From NCBI RefSeq assembly GCF_014595955.1, contig NZ_JABVCF010000012.1, forward strand, positions 124,001 through 188,000: a DNA stretch of 64,000 nt, given 5' to 3'. Made by a program: the position numbers and the translations under genes. Shown here piece by piece: positions 8,824 to 17,436 of the stretch. Source of the stretch: Pseudaminobacter soli (ex Zhang et al. 2022). GTDB taxonomy: Bacteria; Pseudomonadota; Alphaproteobacteria; Rhizobiales; Rhizobiaceae. The stretch's first letter is position 1, and each line of letters opens with the position of its first letter. The notes under the pieces were generated by a model. It was not told the DNA's origin and did not search any database. It saw nothing but the letters and a program-made list of their open reading frames with translations.

Positions 8824-9809
8824 AACCGGTGAATACGCCAGCAAGGCCTCTCATCCTACACGGCGCCGTCATAGCCGTCCTGTTCGCACTCAACTTCCTG
8901 CTGCCCGACTACCACCACGGCGTGCTTGCGCGCGTGATGGTGCTCGCGGTGTTCGCGATGGGCTACAATCTGCTGTTCGGCTATACCGGGCTGCTCAGCC
9001 TCGGACACGCGATGTTCTTCGCCGCCGGACTCTATGGCGCGGCACTGCCCATGGTACATCTGGAGTGGAGCGCGCTCTCCAGCTTCGGAACGGGTATCGC
9101 AGCCGGCGCGCTTTTAGCACTGGCGGTGAGCTTACTGGCGCTCAGGACCACCGGCGTGGCCTTCATGATCGTCACGATGATGTTCGCCCAGGTCGCCTAT
9201 CTGCTGACGCTCTATTTCGGCGAGTGGACGCGAGGCGACGAGGGACTGGTCATCCCGCAGCCGCAGCGGCACATCGCGCTCCCCGGACTGGACCTCGACC
9301 TGACGAGCCCAACGACGCGATATATGACCGCACTCGTCCTGTTCTCGGCAGTGCTGCTGGCGACGCTTGCCATCGTGCGCTCCGGCTTCGGCCGCGTGCT
9401 GGTAGCGATACGCGAGAACGAGGAGCGGACGCGCCTGCTCGGCTTCGACGTCTTTGCCAACAAGCTCGCCGCCGTCACGCTCTCGGGCGCGATCTGCGCC
9501 GCGGCAGGGGCGACCTATGCGATCCTTTTCGGCTATGCGGGCGCGACCTTTGCCTCGATCCAGTATTCGATCCTGCCGCTGCTCTGGGTACTGCTTGGAG
9601 GTGCGGCCACCACGCTCGGTCCGCTGATCGGCGTGCTGTTGATGTACTATCTCGTCGATGCCTCGGGTCCTCTGCTGGAGCAGTACCTGCCGGGATGGAA
9701 ATTGAGCAGTCTGGGCATTGTCGGCGTCTCGCTGGTGCTGCTGGTCCTCTTCTTCCCGAAGGGGATTCTCGGAACGGTGCGGGAGCGGTGGGTGAAATGG
9801 CTGCCGTGA
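8820..9809 (+). CDS. Branched-chain amino acid type ABC transporter permease (LivM family)
   Basis: Second permease of the transporter, 329 residues. LivM hallmarks: YNLLFGYTGLLSLGHAMFF near residue 45, and VLLGGAATTLGPLIG near residue 260. The start appears to be TTG at 8820, overlapping the livH stop; a GTG nine bases later is an alternative. Its end overlaps the ATPase gene by 13 bases, so the four downstream genes are read as a tightly coupled unit. Confidence 0.9.
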   Translation: MKPVNTPARPLILHGAVIAVLFALNFLLPDYHHGVLARVMVLAVFAMGYNLLFGYTGLLSLGHAMFFAAGLYGAALPMVHLEWSALSSFGTGIAAGALLALAVSLLALRTTGVAFMIVTMMFAQVAYLLTLYFGEWTRGDEGLVIPQPQRHIALPGLDLDLTSPTTRYMTALVLFSAVLLATLAIVRSGFGRVLVAIRENEERTRLLGFDVFANKLAAVTLSGAICAAAGATYAILFGYAGATFASIQYSILPLLWVLLGGAATTLGPLIGVLLMYYLVDASGPLLEQYLPGWKLSSLGIVGVSLVLLVLFFPKGILGTVRERWVKWLP

Positions 9810-10534
9810 CGCCCTTGCTCACCACCACGGGCCTAAAAAAAGTCTTCGGCGGGCTGACCGCAGTCGACGCTGTCGACTTCGCCGTCATGCCGGGCGAGAT
9901 CCGCGCGGTGATCGGGCCAAACGGCGCCGGCAAGACCACCTTCGTCAGCCTGATCTGCGGTCGCCTGCCGCCATCCTCCGGCGAAATACGGTTCGATGGG
10001 CGCGACATCACCGGCCTGCCGGCGCATCGCCGGGTCCGGCTCGGCATCGCCTACACGTTCCAGATCACCAGCGTCTTCGCCAATCTCAGCGTCTACGACA
10101 ATGTCGCGCTGGCGGTTCAACGCACGGCCGCCGATCGGCGCTGGACGGGCTCGCTCCGCGACGGCGTCATGTCCGCCCTGTCGCGGACCGGGCTCGCCGG
10201 CCGGGCGCAGGAAAGGGCCGGTGCGCTTGCCTACGGCCACCAGCGACTGCTGGAGGTGGCAATGGGTCTGGCGCTGCGGCCGCGGCTGCTCATCCTCGAC
10301 GAGCCGACCCAGGGCCTTTCCGACGGCGAGATCGAAAGCTTCACCGATCTCGTGCGCGAGATCGCGCAGGATGCCACGGTGCTTCTGATCGAACACAACA
10401 TGCCGGTGGTCATGGCGCTCGCCCATCGCATCACGGTGCTGGATGCCGGAAAGGTGCTGGCTGAGGGCAGCCCGGAGGAAATCAGGGCCAACGCCGCGGT
10501 GCAGGCGGCGTATCTGGGGGCGACAGCCGCATGA
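9797..10534 (+). CDS. ABC transporter ATP-binding protein (LivG family)
   Basis: 245-residue ATPase. Walker A GPNGAGKTT, the LivG-type signature LAYGHQRLLEVAM in place of LSGGQ, Walker B LLILDEPTQGLS, and a switch His in LLIEHNM. The frame is open far upstream through livM; ATG 9797 gives the standard N-terminus (PLLTTTGLKKVFGGL). It overlaps livM at the 5' end and livF at the 3' end (ATGA at 10531). Energises the LivHM channel together with LivF. Confidence 0.93.
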   Translation: MAAVTPLLTTTGLKKVFGGLTAVDAVDFAVMPGEIRAVIGPNGAGKTTFVSLICGRLPPSSGEIRFDGRDITGLPAHRRVRLGIAYTFQITSVFANLSVYDNVALAVQRTAADRRWTGSLRDGVMSALSRTGLAGRAQERAGALAYGHQRLLEVAMGLALRPRLLILDEPTQGLSDGEIESFTDLVREIAQDATVLLIEHNMPVVMALAHRITVLDAGKVLAEGSPEEIRANAAVQAAYLGATAA

Positions 10535-11238
10535 CCGCCGTCCTCACCATCTCCGGCCTCGACTGCTATTACGGCGCGGTCCAGGTGCTGCGCGGGTTCT
10601 CGCTCACGCTGGAGCGCGGCGAGGTCCACTGCCTGCTCGGCCGCAACGGCGCGGGTAAGACGACGGCGCTGAAGGCGATCATGGGGCTTGTCCCCGCCCG
10701 GGCAGGTAGCATCGTCCTCAAAGGCCGAGAACTGACGCGCCTGCCACCGCACGAAGTGCCGAAGGCGGGGATCGCCTATGTACCGCAAGGGCGGCGGCTG
10801 TTCGCCGAGATGACGGTCGCCGAGAACCTCGAGATCGGGCTCATGACGCGCGGCAAGGGCGACCAAACGCGCGAAAGCGTGCTTGAACTCTTCCCACTCC
10901 TGCGTGAGCGTTTGAGGCAGCGTTCCGGCACGCTTTCAGGCGGCGAGCAGCAGATGCTGGCGATGGCGCGGGCTCTATGCCTGGAGCCGGACGTGCTCCT
11001 GCTGGACGAGCCGACCGAAGGCCTGATGCCCTCCATGATCGCGCGAATCCGCGAGACGGTCGCGACCCTCGGGCAGCGGGGAGTCTCGACCATCCTGGTC
11101 GAGCAGCGCGTCGACGCGGTGCTGCCGGTCGCCACCCGCGTCACCTTCGTCGACACCGGCCGGGCGCGGCAGACGGTGGCGGTCGAGGAGGTGCGCGCCA
11201 ATCCCGGCATGGTGATGCACTATGTCGGGGTGACCTGA
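10531..11238 (+). CDS. ABC transporter ATP-binding protein (LivF family)
   Basis: 235-residue ATPase, partner of LivG. Walker A GRNGAGKTT, signature LSGGEQQMLAMAR, Walker B VLLLDEPTEGL, and switch His region replaced by ILVEQRVD as usual in LivF. Starts at ATG 10531 within an ATGA overlap with livG. Last gene of the transporter operon; a short rhizobial palindromic repeat at 11265-11307 lies between it and the convergent antiporter gene and may end transcription from both sides. Confidence 0.93.
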   Translation: MTAVLTISGLDCYYGAVQVLRGFSLTLERGEVHCLLGRNGAGKTTALKAIMGLVPARAGSIVLKGRELTRLPPHEVPKAGIAYVPQGRRLFAEMTVAENLEIGLMTRGKGDQTRESVLELFPLLRERLRQRSGTLSGGEQQMLAMARALCLEPDVLLLDEPTEGLMPSMIARIRETVATLGQRGVSTILVEQRVDAVLPVATRVTFVDTGRARQTVAVEEVRANPGMVMHYVGVT

Positions 11239-11264
11239 CGCTCGCTCTAAGCTTTTGTTTTGCC

Positions 11265-11307
11265 GCATGATCTTGTCCGAAAAGTTTGCAACTTTTCGGG
11301 ATCATGC
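11265..11307. repeat. RIME-like intergenic palindromic repeat
   Basis: Outer arms GCATGATC (11265-11272) and GATCATGC (11300-11307), inner arms CCGAAAAGT (11277-11285) and ACTTTTCGG (11291-11299), loop TTGCA. This is the form of a short repeat widespread in intergenic regions of Mesorhizobium and relatives. It sits exactly between convergent livF and the antiporter gene and ends one base before the latter's stop codon, so it could act as a bidirectional terminator or mRNA 3' stabiliser. Confidence 0.75.
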
Positions 11308-12735
11308 TCAATCGCCGAAGAACAGCCACCCGGCGAGCAGGAAGGTTGGGATCAGCACCGCGCCGGACCACAGCATGTAGCCGAAGAAGCTCGGCATCTT
11401 CACGCCCTGGTAGCGGGCGATGGCGTAGACCATGAAGTTCGGCGCGTTGCCAATATAGGTGTTGGCGCCCATGAAGACCGCGCCAGTCGAGATCGCAGCC
11501 AGCGTCCCGGCCAGCGTTGTCATGAGGGTCTCAGGGTCGCCGCCGGCCAGTTCGAAGAAGACGAGGTAGGTCGGCGCGTTGTCGAGGAAGGACGACAGCC
11601 CTCCGGTCAGCCAGAAGTAGGCGAGTTCGTTCGGCTGGCCGTCCGGACCGGAAACCAGTTCGACCAGAGGCGCGAGCGCGCCCTGATGACCGGCGCGCAG
11701 GATCGCGATCACCGGCACGATGCAGATGAAGATGCTGGCGAACAGCTTGGCGACCTCGGCGATCGGCGCCCAGGAGAAACCGTTCGCCTTCCGGTATTCC
11801 GAACGGGTGACAGCCAGCGAGATCAGCGCAAGAGCGACGATGACCACGTCGCGCACGATATTCTGCCATTCGAGCGGCACGCCCGCGACCGTGAAGGCCA
11901 CGCCCGGCTTCCATGATGCCGAAAGCAGGATGGCGCCGATGACGCCGGCCAGCAGCGGCAGGTTGACAAGGCCTCGGATACGGATGCGGCTATCAGGAGT
12001 CGGGTCCTTGATCTTGGGCATTCCGGCTTCCCGCAGGTGCAGGAACGTGTCCAGCGCGACGAACACGGCAAGCACGATCCCACCGACGATCAGCGTTTCC
12101 AGCCAGAGATGCGTCGTCGTCCAGAAGAAGTCGACGCCGCGCAGGAAGCCAACGAACAGAGGCGGGTCGCCGAGCGGCGTCAGCGCGCCGCCGATGTTCG
12201 AGACGAGGAAGATGAAGAACACCACGACATGCGCATTGAAGGGGCGGTTGTCGTTGGCTCGGATCATGGGACGGATCATGATCATGGACGCCCCGGTGGT
12301 ACCTACCACCGAGGCCAGCAGTGCGCCGATGACCAGCAGTGCCGCATTGGTCGCCGGCGTGCCGTGAATATTGCCCCCAACCAGAATGCCGCCGGCGATC
12401 GTGAACAGCGCGAACAGAAGGATGATGAAGGACAGGTATTCCAGGAGCAGCGTGTGCAGCACCGCTTCGAGCGAAACCGGCCAGCCGTACATGAAGATCA
12501 TTGGCAGCACAGCGAGCGCCGCCCAGACGGCAGCAAACTTGCCGTAGTGATGCTCCCACAGATGCGGGTAGAGCAGCGGTCCGGTCGCGATGCAAAGCAG
12601 CAGGCCGAGGAAGGGCAGCCCCCACAGCAGCGACATCGACTGGCCGGGCAGGCCATGCGCTTCGGCGGCCGCCGCCGTGCCACAGCCGGCGAGGAACACG
12701 AGCGCCGCAAAAGCGCCGCGCAATGCTGATCTCAT
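11308..12735 (-). CDS. Sodium:proton antiporter-like membrane protein (NhaD/CitMHS-type)
   Basis: About 475 residues with a signal peptide (AALVFLAGCGTAAAAEA) and about 12 membrane segments. Motifs GGNIHGTPATNAALLVIGALLASVVGTTGASM and VSNIGGALTPLGDPPLFVGFLRG are those of the ion-transporter superfamily members annotated as Na+/H+ antiporters of NhaD or CitMHS_2 type; a DNAPTYLVF motif lies near residue 395. Start ATG 12735 has AGAGGG upstream and gives the signal peptide; the ATG at 12774 would add a charged tail before it. Likely exchanges sodium for protons, but the superfamily also holds anion carriers. Confidence 0.8.
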   Translation of the reverse strand: MRSALRGAFAALVFLAGCGTAAAAEAHGLPGQSMSLLWGLPFLGLLLCIATGPLLYPHLWEHHYGKFAAVWAALAVLPMIFMYGWPVSLEAVLHTLLLEYLSFIILLFALFTIAGGILVGGNIHGTPATNAALLVIGALLASVVGTTGASMIMIRPMIRANDNRPFNAHVVVFFIFLVSNIGGALTPLGDPPLFVGFLRGVDFFWTTTHLWLETLIVGGIVLAVFVALDTFLHLREAGMPKIKDPTPDSRIRIRGLVNLPLLAGVIGAILLSASWKPGVAFTVAGVPLEWQNIVRDVVIVALALISLAVTRSEYRKANGFSWAPIAEVAKLFASIFICIVPVIAILRAGHQGALAPLVELVSGPDGQPNELAYFWLTGGLSSFLDNAPTYLVFFELAGGDPETLMTTLAGTLAAISTGAVFMGANTYIGNAPNFMVYAIARYQGVKMPSFFGYMLWSGAVLIPTFLLAGWLFFGD

Positions 12736-12802
12736 GAGCCCTCTTTCGAACTTGCCGGGAGAGCGATGCGTCACAACCCGGAAACCTAGCGGTCGAGCTT
12801 GA

Positions 12803-13402
12803 TTACGCCAGCGCGACCCCGGCGTCTCGCATTTTTGCGATCATCGCATCGAGCGATCCACCGATATCGATCGCACGACAGGCTTCGAGTTGGACCTTCA
12901 CGTCGAAGCCCAGCCGAATGCCGTCGAGCGCGGAAAACGCCACGCAGAAGTCCGTCGCAAGGCCGGCCAGGGTGAGCGAGGTGAGGCCGCGCTCGCGCAG
13001 ATATCCGGCCAGCCCAGTCGGGGTCGTGCGGTCGTTTTCGAAGAAGGCCGAATAGCTGTCAACGGAAGCGCGAAAGCCTTTGCGCAGGATCAGTTCCGCC
13101 TTGCTCCACTTCAGCGCTGGATGGAAGGCGGCGCCGCCGGTCCCTTGAACGCAATGATCCGGCCAAAGGGTCTGCTCGCCATAATGCAGAGTTTTGGTCT
13201 CGAAGGCTGCCTTGCCGGGGTGAACCGAGGCGAAGCTGGAATGGCGCTCCGGATGCCAGTCCTGTGTGAGCACCACATGCTCGAACCTCGAAATGAGGTC
13301 GTTGATCAGCGGCACAATCGCATCTCCGTCGGCCACCGCAAGCGCTCCGCCGGGACAGAAATCGTTCTGGACATCGATGACGATGAGCGCTTCCTGTGTC
13401 AT
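12803..13402 (-). CDS. pncA: Nicotinamidase (isochorismatase-fold)
   Basis: Deamidates nicotinamide to nicotinate and ammonia. 199 residues, usual length. Catalytic triad Asp10, Lys108 and Cys153 (in LATDFCVAF) and the metal ligands Asp48, His50 (TQDWHPERH) and His83 are all present. Divergent from the molybdenum hydroxylase cluster across about 200 bases. In this position it can feed nicotinate both to PncB salvage (gene at 3.1 kb) and to the putative degradation route to its right. Confidence 0.93.
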   Translation of the reverse strand: MTQEALIVIDVQNDFCPGGALAVADGDAIVPLINDLISRFEHVVLTQDWHPERHSSFASVHPGKAAFETKTLHYGEQTLWPDHCVQGTGGAAFHPALKWSKAELILRKGFRASVDSYSAFFENDRTTPTGLAGYLRERGLTSLTLAGLATDFCVAFSALDGIRLGFDVKVQLEACRAIDIGGSLDAMIAKMRDAGVALA

Positions 13403-13531
13403 TTATTCCAAGCCTCCTGTGCCCGCGGTCGGGAAAGTCGGGGGAAGACCGTGCGGCGTAACCCCGGCAATTCGAACCGCCAGTTCCAAGTGTTGTGCAG
13501 ACGGTCTCAGAACTCCATAGCAATGTTGGCT

Positions 13532-13559
13532 TTGACAAAGCCACATACGCTGATACCAT
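13532..13559 (+). promoter_or_regulatory. Candidate sigma-70 promoter for the hydroxylase operon
   Basis: TTGACA at 13532-13537 and TACCAT at 13554-13559 with a 16-base spacer, ending about 48 bases before the GTG start of the FAD-subunit gene. The -35 is perfect, the -10 matches four of six. Likely drives the operon through marR, whose product is the obvious candidate repressor. Confidence 0.45.
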
Positions 13560-13606
13560 TTGCACACGAACGATTTTCATCGGCTTTCCGGCCGAAAAGG
13601 CATTGC

Positions 13607-14473
13607 GTGACCCGCTACGCGAAACCCGAGAAGGTCGAGGACGCTCTCGCGCTGCTGGCCGAGGGCGAGTGGCGGGTGCTTTCCGGCGGGACCGATTTTT
13701 ATCCGGCCCAGGGATCACGGCCGATCCGGGATAACGTCCTTGATATCGCTGGGTTATCTGATCTGCGAGGCATCACAGAGACTTCGGATCACTGGGTGCT
13801 TGGCGCCCGTACGACCTGGACGGAGGTGCTTGGCGCCGACCTTCCTCCTTCCTTCAACGCCCTGAAGCAGGCGGGCCGCGACGTCGGGTCGGTTCAGATC
13901 CAGAATGTCGCCACGGTGGCCGGCAATCTCTGCAACGCCTCGCCGGCAGCCGACGGCGTGCCTGCACTCATGGTGCTCAGTGCGGAGGTGGAGCTTCGGT
14001 CCCTCGCCGGAGCGCGCCATGTTCCCCTCCACGAGTTCATCCTCGGCAACCGGCGCACCGCGCTGAGCAAGGACGAACTCGTGACGGCGATCCGTGTGCC
14101 GAAAGCAGCCAGCGCAGGCCAGTCCGCCTTCGTGAAGCTTGGGGCGCGGCGCTATCTCGTCATCTCGATCGCCATGGCGGCGGCCCGCATCGAAACCGCT
14201 TCCGACGGGACCATAGCGATGGCCGCCATTACGGTCGGCGCCTGCTCGCCGGTAGCCCGGCGCCTTGGTGGCCTTGAGGGGGCTATCGTCGGCCTGCATC
14301 GCGGAGCCAACTTGCGTGGGGCATTGCGCGACGCGCCGATGCCAGAGCTGTCGCCCATCGACGACGTGCGCGGAACGGCTGAGTACCGTCTCGAGGCCGC
14401 GCGCGAAATCGCCACCCGCGCGGTTATGGCTGCAGTGGCGGATTTCCCTCAAGAAGGGGAATGGGCGGCATGA
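13607..14473 (+). CDS. Molybdenum hydroxylase FAD-binding subunit (CoxM/XdhB-type)
   Basis: Middle subunit of a xanthine-dehydrogenase-family hydroxylase; carries FAD and passes electrons from the [2Fe-2S] centres to an acceptor. 288 residues from GTG 13607. FAD-binding motifs: RVLSGGTDFYPAQG near residue 25 and QNVATVAGNLCNASPAADG near residue 100; C-terminal CO-dehydrogenase flavoprotein domain. The longer open frame upstream lacks a family-like N-terminus. Stop overlaps the next gene (ATGA at 14470), which encodes the other two domains fused. First gene of the putative nicotinate operon. Confidence 0.88.
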   Translation: MTRYAKPEKVEDALALLAEGEWRVLSGGTDFYPAQGSRPIRDNVLDIAGLSDLRGITETSDHWVLGARTTWTEVLGADLPPSFNALKQAGRDVGSVQIQNVATVAGNLCNASPAADGVPALMVLSAEVELRSLAGARHVPLHEFILGNRRTALSKDELVTAIRVPKAASAGQSAFVKLGARRYLVISIAMAAARIETASDGTIAMAAITVGACSPVARRLGGLEGAIVGLHRGANLRGALRDAPMPELSPIDDVRGTAEYRLEAAREIATRAVMAAVADFPQEGEWAA

Positions 14474-17436
14474 GCACGGACAGGCTTTCCGTCCGCTTCG
14501 AGGTCAACGGAGAGCCTGTCACCGTCTATGTCCCTCCGCTTCGGCGGCTCTCCTCCGTCCTGCGCGACGATCTGAGGCTGACCGGCACGAAGGTAGGATG
14601 CGACGCCGGCGATTGCGGCGCCTGCACGGTGATCCTCGACGGGCAGGCTGTCTGTTCGTGCCTAGTGCCCGCCTCCAGGGCGGAGGGGACCTCGATCCGC
14701 ACGGTCGAAGGACTGGCGAACGGCACGCTATCGGCGCTGCAGGCTTCTTTCCTGGCCCATGGCGCGGCGCAATGCGGCATCTGCACGCCCGGGCTGCTGG
14801 TCTCGGCTGCCGCGCTGCTGGAGATGAACGCCGCTCCTTCGGAAGAGCAGGTCCAGGATGCCTTGGGCGGAGTACTCTGCCGCTGCACCGGCTACCGCAA
14901 GATCATATCGGCGGTGATGGGTGCGCGCTGGTATGACAATCCGCACGGAACACTCCCCTCTGGCCTGCCGGCCATCTCCCCCTCAAGGGGGGAGATCTGC
15001 AGCTTCGCGGCCTCGCCTTCGCCTTCGACGCTGGAGATTGGCGAAGCAATCGACGACGGCCGAATCTCCCCCCTTGAGGGGGAGATGGCCGGCAGGCCAG
15101 AGGGGGGTGCCTGTTCGATCCGCGCAACTTTCCGCATGCCTGAGGCCGGCCATGCCGTCGGCGCCTCGCCGGTCCGCCTTGACGGCATCCCGAAAGTCCT
15201 CGGAACCGAAGCCTACGGCGCGGATTCCTTCCCGTCGGATGCTCTGTTCGTCCTAGTAGTCCGGTCGCCGCACCATCACGCACACTTCACCTTCGGCGAC
15301 CTGGAGACCTTCGTGGAAACCCATTCCGGCATCGCCGCCGTCTTCACCGCCGCCGACATCCCGGGTGAGAACCGCTTCGGCGCCATACCGGCCTTCGCCG
15401 ACCAGCCGGCGCTGGCCGAAGGCATCGCCCGCTTTCGCGGCGAGGCCGTCGCGCTGATCGCGGGAGAGCGAGAGGCGATCGAGGCACTCGATCCCTCCGA
15501 ATTCCCGATCAACTGGGAGCCGCTGCCGCACTATCTTGAGATCGATGAGGCGGCAGCTGACGACGCGCAGAAGCTACATTCCGACCGGATCGGAAACGTC
15601 CTCACAAAGGGGTTCGTCGAGCGGGGCGATCCGGAGAGTGCGTTGGAACGCGCGACCGTGACCGCGTCGCAGCGCATCGAGACCTCCTATGTCGAGCATG
15701 CCTATATCGAGCCGGAGGCCGGCTTTGCGCGCATGGAAGGCGAAACGCTCGTCATTACCGCCTGCACGCAGGCGCCCTATCTCGACCGCGACGACACGGG
15801 AAAAGTGCTCGGCCTGCTGCCCGAAAGGGTGCGCATCGTGCCGACGGCAACTGGCGGCGGGTTCGGCTCGAAACTCGACGTCTCGCTGCAGCCGCTGATC
15901 GGGCTGTTGGCGCTGAAGACGGGCAGGCCCGCCGCGCTCGCCTACTCGCGCCAAGAGTCCATGATGTCGACGACGAAGCGCCACCCAGCCCGCATGGAGG
16001 CGACGATCGGGACCGATGCCGAGGGCCGCATCACCGGCATGGTGTTTTCCGGCGACTTCAACACGGGCGCCTATGCGAGTTGGGGACCGACGGTGGCGAA
16101 CCGCGTGCCGGTACACGCCTGTGGCCCCTATCGCACGCCAAACTATCGCGCGCTCGCGCGGGCAATCCACACGCACGGCCCTATCTCCGGGGCATTCCGC
16201 GGTTTTGGCGTCCCGCAGGCCACGATCATGCTGGAGACGCTGTATGACGAGCTTGCCGGCAAGCTCGGGATGGACCGGCTGGAATTCCGCCTAAGGAACG
16301 CGCTGCGCGACGGCGACCAGACCGCCACCGGGCAGGTGCTGAACAGCGGCGTCGGCATTCTCGCCTGCCTGGAGGCACTCAAGCCCCGCTGGCAGGAAGC
16401 TCTGGAAGAGGCGGATGCCTTCAATACCAGGCACTCAGGCGTGAAGCGCGGCGTGGGTGTCGCCTCGTGCTGGTACGGCTGCGGCAACACCTCGCTGCCG
16501 AACCCCTCCACCATGCGGATTGGTATCGCACCAGACTGCAGGGTGGTGCTGCACCAGGGCGCCGTGGATATCGGCCAGGGCTCCAACACGGTGATCGCGC
16601 AAATCGCCGCCGACGCGCTCGGCCTGCCGCTCGACCGGTTCCGCTTGAGGAGCGCCGATACCGGGATCACGCCGGACGCCGGCAAGACCTCGGCCTCGCG
16701 CCAAACCTTCGTCAGCGGCAAGGCGGCGGAGAAGGCGGCGCGGAGCCTGCGGGAGAAGATCCTGCGCTTCGCCAATGTCTCCGGCTCGGCCTCGCTCTCG
16801 CTGGAAGCGGGGATGCTCTTGATTGGCGAGGGCGAGGCCGTGCGGCGCATCGAGCTTGCAAACCTTCCTCAGGACGAACACGGCCTCGTCTTCGCCGCCG
16901 AGGAGACCTACGATCCGCCTACCACCCCTCTCGACAGCAAGGGACAAGGCAGCCCCTACGCGGTCTATGGCTGGGGCGCGCAGATCGCGGAACTGGAGGT
17001 CGATCTTGCGCTGGGCACGGTCCGGCTGCTCAGGATCACCGCCGCGCACGATGTCGGCAGGGCGATCAACCCACTGCTCGCCGAAGGCCAGATCGAGGGC
17101 GGCATCGCGCAAGGCATCGGCATGGCGCTCATGGAGGAATACGTCCCCGGCCGCACCGAGAACCTGCACGACTATCTCATCCCCACCATCGGCGACGTGC
17201 CGCCGATCGATACAATCCTGGTCGAGGTGCCCGACCCGGAGGGTCCGTTCGGCGCCAAGGGGCTTGGCGAGCACGTGCTCATCCCCACCGCGCCGGCCAT
17301 CCTCAATGCGATCCGCCACGCGACCGGCGTGCTGGTGACGAAGATGCCGGCGACGCCCAGCCGGGTGCTGGCAGCGCTGAGGAAGAAGGAGCGCGCGGAT
17401 CCCTCCCCCTTGAGGGGAGGGTGGAGCATTCCATGA
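14470..17436 (+). CDS. Fused [2Fe-2S] / molybdopterin subunit of a xanthine-dehydrogenase-family hydroxylase
   Basis: 988 residues. Residues 1-150: two [2Fe-2S] sites (Cys44/49/52/64 in GCDAGDCGACT and CSCL; Cys102/105 in CGICTPG and Cys137/139 in CRCTGY). Residues 160-212 are encoded by an intragenic palindromic repeat. Residues about 225-985: Mo-cofactor domain with ATGGGFGSK, SGAFRGFGVPQ, DIGQGSNTVI and a terminal GAKGLGEHV carrying the catalytic Glu. Start at the ATGA overlap (14470); ATG 14461 is an alternative. Such enzymes hydroxylate N-heterocycles or purines with water; the following 6-hydroxynicotinate reductase gene points to nicotinate as substrate. Family certain, substrate inferred. 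Confidence 0.88.
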   Translation: MSTDRLSVRFEVNGEPVTVYVPPLRRLSSVLRDDLRLTGTKVGCDAGDCGACTVILDGQAVCSCLVPASRAEGTSIRTVEGLANGTLSALQASFLAHGAAQCGICTPGLLVSAAALLEMNAAPSEEQVQDALGGVLCRCTGYRKIISAVMGARWYDNPHGTLPSGLPAISPSRGEICSFAASPSPSTLEIGEAIDDGRISPLEGEMAGRPEGGACSIRATFRMPEAGHAVGASPVRLDGIPKVLGTEAYGADSFPSDALFVLVVRSPHHHAHFTFGDLETFVETHSGIAAVFTAADIPGENRFGAIPAFADQPALAEGIARFRGEAVALIAGEREAIEALDPSEFPINWEPLPHYLEIDEAAADDAQKLHSDRIGNVLTKGFVERGDPESALERATVTASQRIETSYVEHAYIEPEAGFARMEGETLVITACTQAPYLDRDDTGKVLGLLPERVRIVPTATGGGFGSKLDVSLQPLIGLLALKTGRPAALAYSRQESMMSTTKRHPARMEATIGTDAEGRITGMVFSGDFNTGAYASWGPTVANRVPVHACGPYRTPNYRALARAIHTHGPISGAFRGFGVPQATIMLETLYDELAGKLGMDRLEFRLRNALRDGDQTATGQVLNSGVGILACLEALKPRWQEALEEADAFNTRHSGVKRGVGVASCWYGCGNTSLPNPSTMRIGIAPDCRVVLHQGAVDIGQGSNTVIAQIAADALGLPLDRFRLRSADTGITPDAGKTSASRQTFVSGKAAEKAARSLREKILRFANVSGSASLSLEAGMLLIGEGEAVRRIELANLPQDEHGLVFAAEETYDPPTTPLDSKGQGSPYAVYGWGAQIAELEVDLALGTVRLLRITAAHDVGRAINPLLAEGQIEGGIAQGIGMALMEEYVPGRTENLHDYLIPTIGDVPPIDTILVEVPDPEGPFGAKGLGEHVLIPTAPAILNAIRHATGVLVTKMPATPSRVLAALRKKERADPSPLRGGWSIP
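14955..15105. repeat. In-frame palindromic repeat inside the hydroxylase gene
   Basis: Two 42-base arms, 14955-14996 and 15064-15105, are perfect reverse complements, separated by a 67-base loop. Each arm contains the block TGGCCTGCCGGCCATCTCC and a smaller internal hairpin (ATCTCCCC / GGGGAGAT type). The sequence resembles a palindromic repeat abundant between genes in Mesorhizobium and relatives (RIME-like), but here it lies in the open reading frame, keeps the frame, and encodes about 50 linker residues rich in Ser, Pro, Gly and Glu between the iron-sulfur and molybdenum domains. Confidence 0.9.
17401..17421. repeat. Short GC hairpin at the 3' end of the hydroxylase gene
   Basis: CCCTCCCC (17401-17408) and GGGGAGGG (17414-17421) pair around CTTGA, similar in style to the internal hairpins of the 14955-15105 repeat. 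It is translated as part of a PSPLRGGW tail and lies 12 bases before the stop/start overlap with the next gene, so it may be a fragment of the same repeat family. Confidence 0.5.
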
